From Pseudoxanthomonas sp. SE1 (GTDB taxonomy: Bacteria > Pseudomonadota > Gammaproteobacteria > Xanthomonadales > Xanthomonadaceae), in NCBI RefSeq assembly GCF_029542205.1, contig NZ_CP113783.1:1789001-1853000 (forward strand): a stretch of DNA of 64,000 nucleotides. The letters run 5' to 3'. Every line of letters begins with the position of its first letter. Position 1 is the first letter of the stretch. This document shows positions 36,817 through 45,181 of this stretch, in pieces. The notes below the pieces were generated by a model. The model saw only the letters and a program-made list of their open reading frames with translations. It searched no databases and was not told the origin of the DNA. Position numbers and translations under genes: made by a program.

Positions 36817-37254
36817 ATGAAACGCTTGCCATTGCTGTGGGCGCTGCTGCTGTGCGTGCTGTCCTTCCCGCTGTCCGCGCAGGACCGCAGCTATACCGAA
36901 GGCCCGGTCATGGAGGTCACGGCGGTGAAGATCATGGATGGCCAGTTCGACAACTACATGAAGCACCTGCAGGGCCAGTACAAGCGTGTCATGGAAGCGC
37001 AGAAGGAGGCCGGGATCATCCTCGGCTACGCGATCTATTCCACCCAGGCGCGCCGGCCGGACGAGCCGGACCTCTATCTGACCGTGGTCTATCCGAACAT
37101 GGCCGCCTTCGATGGCCTGCGCGACCGTTCGGAAGCCGTCTCCGGCAAGGTCACCGGGCAGAGCACGGCACAGGCGAACACGGCCTACGCCGATCGCGGC
37201 AGGATGCGCCAGATCCTGGGCAGCAACCTGGTCCGCGAATTGAAGTTGAAGTAG
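36817..37254 (+). CDS. Secreted conserved hypothetical protein
   Basis: 145 residues. ATG 36817 follows GAGGAACCCGAC and opens a signal peptide (MKRLPLLWALLLCVLSFPLSA). The mature part (VMEVTAVKIMDGQFDNYMKHLQGQYK, then DLYLTVVYPNMAAFDGL) looks like a dimeric alpha/beta-barrel fold of the NIPSNAP/ABM kind. No catalytic residue can be named. Confidence 0.7.
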   Translation: MKRLPLLWALLLCVLSFPLSAQDRSYTEGPVMEVTAVKIMDGQFDNYMKHLQGQYKRVMEAQKEAGIILGYAIYSTQARRPDEPDLYLTVVYPNMAAFDGLRDRSEAVSGKVTGQSTAQANTAYADRGRMRQILGSNLVRELKLK

Positions 37255-37309
37255 CCGCGCCGCGCGGGTCCGCGCTTGCGGGTGCGGTCCCGCGTCGCTG
37301 CACCGGGGC

Positions 37310-38383
37310 CTAGTGCCCCTGCCTGCGCAATGTATCCAGCTTGGCCTGGTAGAGCGCACGGGTAGCGCCCTCGCTGAGTTCGCGGGCGCGCGCCAGTGCC
37401 TTTCCCGCACGCCGGTGGTCGCCCTGCAGGAAGTACACGCGGGCGAGGCCGAAGTGGAAGCGGTGTTCGCCGTCGTACAACTGGATGGCCTTGCGGTAGT
37501 GGGTGGTGGCGCGCGCCAGGTCGCCGTCGCGCTCGAAGCCGGCGGCCAGCAGGAAATGGTGGAACGGATCGCGGGCCTGCACGGCATCCAGCCGCTTCTG
37601 CAGGGGGCGCGCGGCCTCCACGTCGCCCGCACGCTGGTAGAACGTGACCAGGTTGAACAGGGCGCCGGGATTGTCGGCGTCGAGGTCGAGCGCACGCCGG
37701 TAGGCCTGCTCGGCACGCCCTGCATCGCCGCTGCGCAGGTGGATGACGCCGATGTTGCTCCAACTGGTGGCGTAACCTGGGTCCAGGGTCAGGGCCATCT
37801 CCGCATGGCGCAGCGCATCGGCCTGCGCGCCGTCTTCTAGCAACGCCACCGCACGGTTGTTGTAGTAGTGGGCGATGAGGCGGGCGTCGTGGACCGGTTC
37901 CGGCGGCTTGCGGGTGATGACCTCGTTCCACGCCACGTCGACGGTGAAGCGGCGCTCGCGAATGCGTACGCCGGCATTGACGTGCTGGGTGCGGTAAAGC
38001 GTGTTGTGGTCCTGTCGCCAGGCCAGGGTTTCGTCGACCTGCTGCGCGTAGGCATCGAGCCCTGCCTCGCGCGCCAGCGCCACCGTCAGCAGGGTGAAGC
38101 TCATGCAGTTGGCCTGGCGCGTGGCGTAGGCTTCGGCCACGGTGTGGTTGGCGTCGGGGTGGTAGTTCATGCCCAGCCCGCGGGGACTGAAGAGGAAGTC
38201 GACCATCCGCTCAAGCCGGGCGTGCGGGAGGCGGGTGTGATCGAGGACCTGTTCGCGGAACTGCCGCTTCAGCGGTTCCGGCACTGCCAGCACGTCGGCG
38301 GCAGCAGGAGGTGGAGCGGCTTGGGCCAGCGCCGACAGGGCCGACGACGCCAGCAGCAGGGTGCCGAGCCATTTCGTCCACAT
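37310..38383 (-). CDS. Periplasmic TPR protein with transglutaminase-like core
   Basis: 357 residues, ATG 38383 with GGAGGT upstream and a signal peptide (about 1-22). An N-terminal transglutaminase-like region (TRQANCMSFTLLTVALAREAGLDAYAQQV, with Cys in ANCMSF) precedes about five TPR units (from residue 175: AHYYNNRAVALLEDG, YATSWSNIGVIHLRSGD, NPGALFNLVTFYQRAGD). Families like this are often taken for envelope assembly proteins. The cysteine is conserved, but activity is not assured. Confidence 0.78.
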   Translation of the reverse strand: MWTKWLGTLLLASSALSALAQAAPPPAAADVLAVPEPLKRQFREQVLDHTRLPHARLERMVDFLFSPRGLGMNYHPDANHTVAEAYATRQANCMSFTLLTVALAREAGLDAYAQQVDETLAWRQDHNTLYRTQHVNAGVRIRERRFTVDVAWNEVITRKPPEPVHDARLIAHYYNNRAVALLEDGAQADALRHAEMALTLDPGYATSWSNIGVIHLRSGDAGRAEQAYRRALDLDADNPGALFNLVTFYQRAGDVEAARPLQKRLDAVQARDPFHHFLLAAGFERDGDLARATTHYRKAIQLYDGEHRFHFGLARVYFLQGDHRRAGKALARARELSEGATRALYQAKLDTLRRQGH

Positions 38384-38530
38384 TGCCCACCTCCGGGCCC
38401 CGCATCGGGACGCGTCCGCGTACCCGGAGTGTAGTCCCGCATCGCAGTGCGACATGAACCGTCCCGGCAGCGTTGACGCGATCATCGTGGGACGGCTAGC
38501 GTCAGGGCCCTTTCGCCTGAGGCGTCCCGC

Positions 38531-39889
38531 ATGCGCGTTGCCAATTCCCTGCTCCTGTTGCTGGCCGGCCTGGCGTCGGCGCCCTGCGGACACGCCGCAC
38601 CGGTGCCGCAGCAGGGACGGGACGGGATCGACGTGGGCGCGGTGCTGTCGCCGCGGGACCGCGTGGAGCCCGAGAACCGCATGCTCCGCGAGCGGCTCGA
38701 CACCTTGCTGCCACGGCTGATGCGTGATGCCGACCTCGACATGTGGGTGGTGATCGCGCGCGAGTACGCCGAGGACCCGGTGTACTTCACGCTGGTGCCG
38801 CAACCGGCCCATGCGGCGCGCCGGACCACGATGCTGGTGTTCCATCGCCAGCCGGACGGCAGCGTGCAGCGGCTGTCCATCAACCGATACCCGTTCGGCG
38901 CACCCTACGAGACGGCGTGGTCCGGCGGAGACCTCAATGCGCAGTGGGAGGCGCTGGGGGCGCTGATCACCGCGCGCGACCCGCGCAGGATCGGCATCAA
39001 CGTCTCCGGCGAGTGGGCGGTCGCCGATGGCCTGACGCACGCGCTGCACGAGCGCCTGCTGTCGGTGCTGCCGGCCGCGCTGCACGCCAGGCTCGTGCCG
39101 GCGGAGACGCTGGTCGTCCGCTGGATGGAAACCCGCACGGCGGGAGAGCTCGCGGCGTATCCGCATATCGTGTCGCTCGCACGCGGCGTGATCGCCGAAG
39201 CGTTCTCGGGTCGGGTCATCACGCCCGGCGTCACCACCACGGACGATGTGGCCTGGTACATCCGGGAGCGCTTCGAGTCGTTGGGGCTGGCGCCGTGGTT
39301 CATGCCGGACGTGAACCTGCAGCGGGCCGGAACGGCGTGCGCCGACGATGCGCCGTTCTGCGGCGAAGAAGGCGTGATCCAGCCCGGCGATGTGCTGCAT
39401 ACCGATGTGGGGCTGTGCTACCTCAAGCTCTGCACCGATACGCAGGAAATGGCCTATGTGGCGCGTGCGGGGGAAGCCGGGGTGCCTGCCGGGTTGCGTG
39501 CGGCGCTGGCACAGGGCAACCGCTGGCAGGACGCGCTGACGGGCCAGTTCGTCAGCGGTCGCACGGGCAACGAGATCCAGGCGGCGACGCAGCGCGAGGT
39601 GGCGCGCCTGGGCCTGCGCGCGGCGACCTACTCGCATCCGGTGGGGTTCGTGGGCCACGCGCCCGGGCCGACGATCGGCATGTGGGACAACCAGGGCCCC
39701 ACGGCGGGGCAGGGCGACTGGCCCCTGCATGCCGATACGGTCTACGCCATCGAGGGCAACGTGAAGGCACGCGTCCCGGAGTGGGGCGGGCAGAACGTGC
39801 AGGTGAAGCTGGAGCAGATGGCCGTGTTCGATGGCCGGAGGGTGGTCTATCTGGCAGGGCGGCAGGTGGTCTGGCACCTGGTGCGGTGA
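38531..39889 (+). CDS. Exported M24-family metallopeptidase (Xaa-Pro aminopeptidase-like)
   Basis: 452 residues with signal peptide (MRVANSLLLLLAGLASAPCGHA). The C-terminal pita-bread domain has the five metal ligands in order: D in VLHTDVGL, D in LCTDTQ, H in VGHAPGP, E in YAIEGNVKA and E in VKLEQMAVF. The N-terminal creatinase-like domain covers about 45-200. It removes N-terminal residues ahead of proline or related dipeptides. Divergent from the TPR gene. Confidence 0.88.
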   Translation: MRVANSLLLLLAGLASAPCGHAAPVPQQGRDGIDVGAVLSPRDRVEPENRMLRERLDTLLPRLMRDADLDMWVVIAREYAEDPVYFTLVPQPAHAARRTTMLVFHRQPDGSVQRLSINRYPFGAPYETAWSGGDLNAQWEALGALITARDPRRIGINVSGEWAVADGLTHALHERLLSVLPAALHARLVPAETLVVRWMETRTAGELAAYPHIVSLARGVIAEAFSGRVITPGVTTTDDVAWYIRERFESLGLAPWFMPDVNLQRAGTACADDAPFCGEEGVIQPGDVLHTDVGLCYLKLCTDTQEMAYVARAGEAGVPAGLRAALAQGNRWQDALTGQFVSGRTGNEIQAATQREVARLGLRAATYSHPVGFVGHAPGPTIGMWDNQGPTAGQGDWPLHADTVYAIEGNVKARVPEWGGQNVQVKLEQMAVFDGRRVVYLAGRQVVWHLVR

Positions 39890-39921
39890 CGCGCCGGACG
39901 CGCGGGCGTTAGGATGCCCGC

Positions 39922-40362
39922 ATGAGCGCCGATGCCCACCTGATCGCCTGCCCGCACTGCGCGGCGATGAACCGTGTGCCGCCGGCGCGGCTGATCGAGG
40001 CACCCAACTGCGGGCGCTGCCACCATCCCCTGTTCACCGGCCTGCCGCTGGCGCTGGGCGAGGCGGACTTCGACCGCCACGCGCTGCGCAGTACGCTGCC
40101 GTTGCTGGTGGATTTCTGGGCGCCGTGGTGCGGGCCCTGCCTGCAGATGGCTCCGCACTTCCAGCAGGCGGCGGGCGTGCTGGAGCCCGCGATGCGGTTG
40201 GCCAAGGTGGACACGGAAGCCTGCCCGGGACTGGGCAACCGCTTCGGTATCCGCAGCATCCCCACGATGGTGCTGCTGCAGGGCGGCCGCGAGCTCGCCC
40301 GGCAGAGCGGGGCGATGTCGGCGGAGGCGATCGTCAGGTGGGCGCGAGGGGTGGTGGGATGA
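39922..40362 (+). CDS. trxC: Thioredoxin 2
   Basis: 146 residues. An N-terminal zinc ribbon (C10-x2-C13, C30-x2-C33) precedes a thioredoxin domain with active site WCGPC (69-73) and the cis-proline IPT. This is the TrxC architecture, a redox-stress thioredoxin of the cytoplasm. It lies 32 bases after the M24 gene. Confidence 0.95.
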   Translation: MSADAHLIACPHCAAMNRVPPARLIEAPNCGRCHHPLFTGLPLALGEADFDRHALRSTLPLLVDFWAPWCGPCLQMAPHFQQAAGVLEPAMRLAKVDTEACPGLGNRFGIRSIPTMVLLQGGRELARQSGAMSAEAIVRWARGVVG

Positions 40363-40443
40363 TGTTGCAAAAGACGCGTAAACGCGGTGCGGTGTTCTGT
40401 GCGGGCGCCAAGCGATGATCACGAATCGTGCGGTGGTCGCGGC

Positions 40444-40983
40444 ATGACTCTGCCGATTCTTGAAACAGGCCGCTTTCACCTGCGGCCTCTGCTTGAGAAG
40501 GACCGGGCGTTGTACGTTTCCATTTACACGAACGAAGCGCTGATGCGCTTCGTGGGCGAGCCAATGACGTCCGGGGACGCAGCACGCGCGTTCGGCGCGT
40601 TTCTTAGTTCCAATCGGCATGGTGACCTTCGGCGGGCTTGTTGTTGGGTGATCGAACACGGCGGTCCGACGCGGGAAGCAGTCGGGCTTCTAGCGCTGAT
40701 TCCCCATTCGCATGCCGCTGAAATCGGAGTGATGGTTCTACAGGCTTGGCAGGGTCGCAAGGTTGCCCAGGACGTCATCGGGTTCCTTTCCGGCCATGTG
40801 TTCCAGGGGGAGAGTTGGACACGGACCTTCAGCCGACATCTGCGCGAGAACGAAGCAGGTGCTGGCGTGATGCGCAGGCTGGGGTTCCGGGAGATGGAGG
40901 ATGTTCCCGGGGGCGCGCGATTTCGGGGGTGGGAGATGGCGCGCGGGGAGTGGAAGGAGCGCCATTCGGTGGCGCAGCTGTAA
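40444..40983 (+). CDS. GNAT acetyltransferase at the borosin locus
   Basis: 179 residues from ATG 40444. The RimJ/RimL-like GNAT pattern is present: LETGRFHLRPLLEKDRALYV at the start, EIGVMVLQAWQGRKVAQDVIGFL as the acetyl-CoA region, and NEAGAGVMRRLGFREME. It ends 26 bases before the borosin-type methyltransferase, suggesting one transcript. Ten of codons 3-31 end in A or T, against three of the first 29 in trxC next door, so codon use differs. Acetylation of the modified peptide is possible, but no direct evidence is seen. Confidence 0.8.
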   Translation: MTLPILETGRFHLRPLLEKDRALYVSIYTNEALMRFVGEPMTSGDAARAFGAFLSSNRHGDLRRACCWVIEHGGPTREAVGLLALIPHSHAAEIGVMVLQAWQGRKVAQDVIGFLSGHVFQGESWTRTFSRHLRENEAGAGVMRRLGFREMEDVPGGARFRGWEMARGEWKERHSVAQL

Positions 40984-40998
40984 GGGACATGATGGGGC

Positions 40999-41004
40999 AG
41001 GAGG
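40999..41004 (+). promoter_or_regulatory. Ribosome site fixing the methyltransferase start
   Basis: AGGAGG lies five bases before ATG 41010. In-frame ATGs at 40989 and 40992 have no such site, and SonM-like proteins begin at the equivalent of 41010. Confidence 0.75.
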
Positions 41005-41009
41005 AAGCA

Positions 41010-41792
41010 ATGACAGGAATGGGTACGCTCGCATGCGTGGGCGTAGGAATGACGTTGGGAGCGCACCTTGCGCCGCGAGCGCGGAGCCATATCGAACAGG
41101 CCGATGTGGTCTTCAGTGCCATGTCGGATCCGATCGTGGAGCTTTGGGTCCAGGGCATGAACCGGGACGTCAGGAGCCTGCAGCCGCTCTATGCCGAAGG
41201 GAAGCCGCGTCGCGAGACCTATCGCGAGATGGTGGACCTGATGCTGGCAGAGGTCCGCCAGGGGCGCCGCGTATGCGGGGCCTTCTACGGTCATCCCGGG
41301 GTCTTCGCCCAGGTGCCGCACCAGGCGCTGGCGAAAGCGCGTGCGGAAGGCTATGAGGCTGTCATGGAAGCCGCTGTTTCTGCTGAGGATTGCCTCTATG
41401 CGGATCTGGGCATCGATCCTGGCGCTTTCGGTTGTCAGCATTTTGAAGCCAGCCAGTTCATGTTCTATCGGCGCAGAGTGGATCCTTCCGCCTACTTGGT
41501 CCTTTGGCAGATCGGCGTGGCTGGTGACCTGACCACGGGGCGCCTGTCCACGGACGCTGGAGCAAAGCAGTTGCTGGTGGATCTGCTGCTTGACGACTAC
41601 CCGCCGGATCATGAAGTTGTCGCCTATGAAGCAGCGACCCTGCCCATTGCCCCCCCTCGCATTGACCGTCTGCCGCTCGATCGGTTGCCTACGGCCTCCC
41701 TGTCGACCGCGACCACGTTGGTGATACCTCCTGCCATGCCCTTGCGCCCTAACGAGCGCATGCTGGAGCAACTGCGCCGCATGGCGCGGTGA
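41010..41792 (+). CDS. Split-borosin peptide alpha-N-methyltransferase (SonM/OphM-like tetrapyrrole-methylase fold)
   Basis: 260 residues. It has the tetrapyrrole methylase fold with GTLACVGVGMTLGAHL at the N-terminus. Signature positions of backbone N-methyltransferases are present: Y61 (LYAEGK), R67 and Y71 (RRETY), which align by eye with OphMA Y63, R72 and Y76, and the SAM-site loop FYGHPGVF (92-99). Also conserved are VSAEDCLYADLGIDPG and FEASQFMFY. Unlike fungal OphMA, no substrate peptide is fused; the precursor is a separate gene 138 bases downstream, as in Shewanella SonM/SonA. Expected to methylate backbone amides of the precursor core in the cytoplasm. Confidence 0.88.
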   Translation: MTGMGTLACVGVGMTLGAHLAPRARSHIEQADVVFSAMSDPIVELWVQGMNRDVRSLQPLYAEGKPRRETYREMVDLMLAEVRQGRRVCGAFYGHPGVFAQVPHQALAKARAEGYEAVMEAAVSAEDCLYADLGIDPGAFGCQHFEASQFMFYRRRVDPSAYLVLWQIGVAGDLTTGRLSTDAGAKQLLVDLLLDDYPPDHEVVAYEAATLPIAPPRIDRLPLDRLPTASLSTATTLVIPPAMPLRPNERMLEQLRRMAR

Positions 41793-41808
41793 CGCCTGGT
41801 GGTGCCGG

Positions 41809-41829
41809 AATGGTCATGGCAAGACCATT
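41809..41829 (+). other. Stem-loop between methyltransferase and precursor genes
   Basis: AATGGTC (41809-41815), seven-base loop, GACCATT (41823-41829). It is directly followed by TTGAAA. It could tune relative expression of enzyme and precursor, or be chance. Confidence 0.3.
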
Positions 41830-41930
41830 GAAAAGTGGGTATTGTCCCGGTCGGGGGCAGCTTTTGCCGGCCTGTCGGGTCCGGTAGTGGCTGCGAAAGC
41901 GTCGAATTTCATCAAAATTGGGGAAACAGC

Positions 41931-42206
41931 GTGTCCAATGCAATCCGCTTTCTGGAATCCATGGGGGCGTCCGATTCGCTGCGTGCGGCATCGGACTATG
42001 AGGCGGCGGTGAGGGCGCTCGATGTCGGGTCGGCCCAACAGACTGCGCTGCTCGACCGTGATTCGGCTTCACTTGCGGGGCTGTTGCTCGCCCGTCCGAC
42101 GATGTTCTGCATGATCCTGGCTCCGGACGAGGGCAAGGAAGACGAATTGCCCGACCAGGCCGACGAGCAGACGGATGGAGACGAGGATCACGGAGAAAAA
42201 GAGTAG
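41931..42206 (+). CDS. Borosin precursor peptide (SonA-like)
   Basis: 91 residues from GTG 41931, which follows GGGGAAA. Residues 1-55 (SNAIRFLESMGASDSL, YEAAVRALDV, TALLDRDSASLAGLL) align by eye with the helical borosin-binding domain of SonA (start MSGLSDFFTQLG). The hydrophobic stretch MFCMILAP (58-65) takes the place of the SonA core and is the predicted methylation region. The last 26 residues (from D66) are strongly acidic, a follower that SonA lacks. It contains a single Cys (C60), in the predicted core. Confidence 0.82.
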   Translation: MSNAIRFLESMGASDSLRAASDYEAAVRALDVGSAQQTALLDRDSASLAGLLLARPTMFCMILAPDEGKEDELPDQADEQTDGDEDHGEKE

Positions 42207-42255
42207 GCTCCGGGAGCGTTTTGCTCCGGCTGCATCGGCTGATCAGGAGAAGGAC

Positions 42256-44073
42256 ATGAGACTCGGGAAAGGACGTACCTTGTGGTTGGCAGCTGCGCTG
42301 GCGTGCGTTTTCGCCGCGCCGGTCCAGGCACAGGTTTCTCCCGGCATCGATGCGCTGATCGAACAGGCGGAGGCGATCAAGACGTCGCAGCCCGCCAAGT
42401 TCTATGATCTGTTGGAACGCCTCGAAAAGCGTGTCGAGGAGGCCACACCCGAGCAACGCCTCAAGCTGAGGCTGCTCAGGGCGCATGGTTTCCTGATGAA
42501 GGGCAGGGCGGAGCCGGCGATACGCGAGCTCCGCCAGATCCAGCAGGAAACCGACGACCCGGAGATGCTGTTCTGGACAGGCTCGCTGCTGGTCAACACC
42601 TACGCGTTGACGCGGAAGTTCGAGCAGGGGCTGACGACGCTCAATGACATCCTCCCACTCGCCACCAAGGTGGAGAAGAAGGACGTCCGTCACCGGGGTC
42701 TTCTGGTCGCGGGCCTGCTGTACAACCAGGTAGGGGAGTACATGCTCGGCGAGCAGTACGCCAACCAGGTCCTGGCAGACGCGCCCGAGGGGCGCAACCA
42801 GTGCGCCGCCGGCAACTTGGTTGCCGAAGCGGCGCTAGGGCTCAAGAAGGCGCCCTCGGAGGAAATGATCTTTCGTACCATCAAGGTCTGCGAAGACCAG
42901 AAGGAGCCGATTCTTGGTGGATTGACGCGTACGTACCTTGCACGGAAATGGGTGGAGGACGGCAAAGTCGATCAAGCCATCGAACTGCTCGAGCGTTACC
43001 TCCCTACCGTGACGGCTACGGGCTACCCGCTGGTCATCAGTGAGTACCACGCCATGCTGGCCAGCATGTACCTGAAGCTGGGCGACATCGGCACGGCGCA
43101 GGCGCACGCCAACGAAGCGGTGGAGCGAGGGGTGGGCATGACATCGCTGCCGCTCGTGGTGGCATACAAGACACTTTATGAAATCGCCGAGTCGCGTGGT
43201 GATTCCAAGGCAGCATTGTCGCGCTACCGGCAGTACGCCGACGCCGACAAGGCATACCTCAACGACGTGAAAACGCGCCAGCTCGCTTATCAGATCGTCC
43301 GCCAGCAGATCCTCCAGAAGACCCAGCAGATCAGCATGCTGGACCAGGAAAACCAGGTCCTGCAGCTGCAGCGTACGGTCGACCAACAGGCCGCGCAGAA
43401 CACGCGGCTGATCGTCATCCTGCTGGTGCTGCTGGTCGCCTCCATCGGCTACTGGGCGTTCAAGATCAAGCGCGTGCAGCTGTCGCTGAAGAAGATGGCC
43501 GAGACCGACGCGCTGACCGGCATCTGCAACCGCCACCACTTCACCCTGCGTGCCGAACGCGCGCTGGCCGAGTGCGCCCGCAATGGCGAACAGGCCGCGC
43601 TGATCATGTTCGACCTCGACCACTTCAAGAACATCAACGACCGTTTCGGCCATGGCACCGGCGACTGGGCACTCAAGGAAGTGGCAGAAGCCAGCAAGGG
43701 CTTCTGCCGCCGCATCGACGTACTCGGCCGCCTGGGTGGCGAGGAATTCGCCATCCTCATGTACGGTTGCGACCTGCGCGCCGCTGCCCGCGTGGCTGAA
43801 GACTGTCGCGTGCGCCTGGCGCAGATCGAGACCCGCGAGACCGGGCATGTCTTCGCCATCACCGGCAGTTTCGGCGTGACCTCCAGCGTGCAGTCCGGCT
43901 ACAGCCTGGCCAAGCTGCTGTCGCACGCCGACAAACAGCTGTACCGCGCCAAGCACCTGGGCCGCAACCGCGTCTGCGTGCACGAGAACGAACACGAGAA
44001 CGTGCGTGCCTCCGGCAGCAACGTGCTGGAACTGCCGCAGCGCGAAGGCCGCACGGAACACCTGGGCGCCTGA
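42256..44073 (+). CDS. Diguanylate cyclase with periplasmic TPR sensor
   Basis: 605 residues, ATG 42256 with AGGAGAAGG upstream. A signal peptide (about 1-28) leads into TPR-like helical repeats (about 35-360), a coiled-coil (365-395), one membrane helix (LIVILLVLLVASIGYWAF, about 395-413) and a GGDEF domain with intact GGEEF near 493. The inhibitory RxxD site (RRID) lies five residues before it. It should make cyclic di-GMP in response to a periplasmic signal. It lies 49 bases after the borosin precursor and may share its transcript; a functional tie is not proven. Confidence 0.9.
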   Translation: MRLGKGRTLWLAAALACVFAAPVQAQVSPGIDALIEQAEAIKTSQPAKFYDLLERLEKRVEEATPEQRLKLRLLRAHGFLMKGRAEPAIRELRQIQQETDDPEMLFWTGSLLVNTYALTRKFEQGLTTLNDILPLATKVEKKDVRHRGLLVAGLLYNQVGEYMLGEQYANQVLADAPEGRNQCAAGNLVAEAALGLKKAPSEEMIFRTIKVCEDQKEPILGGLTRTYLARKWVEDGKVDQAIELLERYLPTVTATGYPLVISEYHAMLASMYLKLGDIGTAQAHANEAVERGVGMTSLPLVVAYKTLYEIAESRGDSKAALSRYRQYADADKAYLNDVKTRQLAYQIVRQQILQKTQQISMLDQENQVLQLQRTVDQQAAQNTRLIVILLVLLVASIGYWAFKIKRVQLSLKKMAETDALTGICNRHHFTLRAERALAECARNGEQAALIMFDLDHFKNINDRFGHGTGDWALKEVAEASKGFCRRIDVLGRLGGEEFAILMYGCDLRAAARVAEDCRVRLAQIETRETGHVFAITGSFGVTSSVQSGYSLAKLLSHADKQLYRAKHLGRNRVCVHENEHENVRASGSNVLELPQREGRTEHLGA

Positions 44074-44092
44074 CGCTGCCGCGTCGCCTTGC

Positions 44093-45181
44093 TCAGCGTG
44101 TGGCGAGGGCGGGCTGCGGCCCTTCGTGGATGGCCAACTGGTTGCGCCCGCTGCTCTTCGCCCGGTAGAGCGCCCGGTCGGCCGCTTCCAGCCAGGCCCG
44201 CAAGCCGGCTGTCGCGGCATCCGCGTTCGCCAATCCCAGGCTCACCGTGTGTCGCAGGTGCGGCGCGGACTGCACCCGCAAGGCCTCCACGCCTGCCCGG
44301 ATGCGTTGGGCGACGATCTCCGCCGCCATCAGGTCGGTTCCGCGCAGTAGCACAGCGAACTCGTCGCCACCCAGCCGGCCCGCGCAGTCCTGCCCGCGGA
44401 TGCTGTGGCGGATCACCTCGGCGGTCGCGCGCAGCACGTCATCACCCACCGCGTGTCCGTGGCGGTCGTTGATCGCCTTGAAGTGGTCGATGTCGATCAT
44501 CATCAGTGTCGCGGGCTCTCCGGTCACGGCGCACTGGTCCAGCAACAGCGTCGCCTGTTCCTGCCAGTGCCGGCGGCTGTCCAGTCCCGTCAACGTATCG
44601 CGCCGGCTCAGTTCGTCCAGCAGGCGGTTCTGCCGCTTCACCTTGCGGACCAGGTGATAGCTGGCCTGGCTGACCGCGATGGAGTGGATCAGCAGCATCG
44701 GCAGGCACGCCAGCATCACCGGCATGCTGGTCGCGGGACGCAGTTCGAATCCTGTCGCCGCCCCGGCCACCAACGCGCCGGCCAGCATCAGCGGCAGCGA
44801 CCAGTACCAGAGACGATCGATGCCGGTGCTGATCTTGTCGACCGTGGCCAGTGTCACCAGCAGCACGCTGGGGAGCAGGTTGAATGCCATCAGCGGCACC
44901 CACATGCCGGCCAGCAGGGAATCGAACAGCAGGTTGCGGATCTCGCCCCGAAAAGGCATGGGATGGCGCAACGACAGCCATAGTGCGAGTTGCGGCCACA
45001 GTACGGCGGTGAAGGCCAGCCATGCCCACGTGCCCCAGGCGGCATTGTTCTCCAGCAGGACAGTCCCCACCGGCAACGCAGCCAGACCCATCCCCAGCAT
45101 GCGCAGCCGGTAGATCCGGCGCGGCAATCGCTGGCTCTGGCGCGCCGGATCGGCGCCGGAAGGCGGTGCGGTGAACGGCAT
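44093..45181 (-). CDS. Diguanylate cyclase with MASE2 membrane domain
   Basis: 362 residues. An N-terminal MASE2-type block (about 20-175) has RRIYRLRMLGMGL and FNLLPSVLLVTLATVDKIS. The GGDEF domain (about 195-355) has intact RLGGDEF and an RxxD inhibitory site (RGQD) five residues before it. Predicted cyclic di-GMP synthesis at the inner membrane, as in DgcC/AdrA. It converges with the TPR cyclase, only 19 bases apart. Confidence 0.9.
   Translation of the reverse strand: MPFTAPPSGADPARQSQRLPRRIYRLRMLGMGLAALPVGTVLLENNAAWGTWAWLAFTAVLWPQLALWLSLRHPMPFRGEIRNLLFDSLLAGMWVPLMAFNLLPSVLLVTLATVDKISTGIDRLWYWSLPLMLAGALVAGAATGFELRPATSMPVMLACLPMLLIHSIAVSQASYHLVRKVKRQNRLLDELSRRDTLTGLDSRRHWQEQATLLLDQCAVTGEPATLMMIDIDHFKAINDRHGHAVGDDVLRATAEVIRHSIRGQDCAGRLGGDEFAVLLRGTDLMAAEIVAQRIRAGVEALRVQSAPHLRHTVSLGLANADAATAGLRAWLEAADRALYRAKSSGRNQLAIHEGPQPALATR

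Noticed and set aside
40375..40386. CGCGT-AA-ACGCG palindrome upstream of the GNAT gene as a borosin operator
   Set aside because: Short and GC-rich, expected by chance in this DNA, with no regulator nearby.
41835..41930. Longer start of the borosin precursor at GTG 41835
   Set aside because: The extra 32 residues show no family similarity, while GTG 41931 matches the SonA N-terminus and has a ribosome site.
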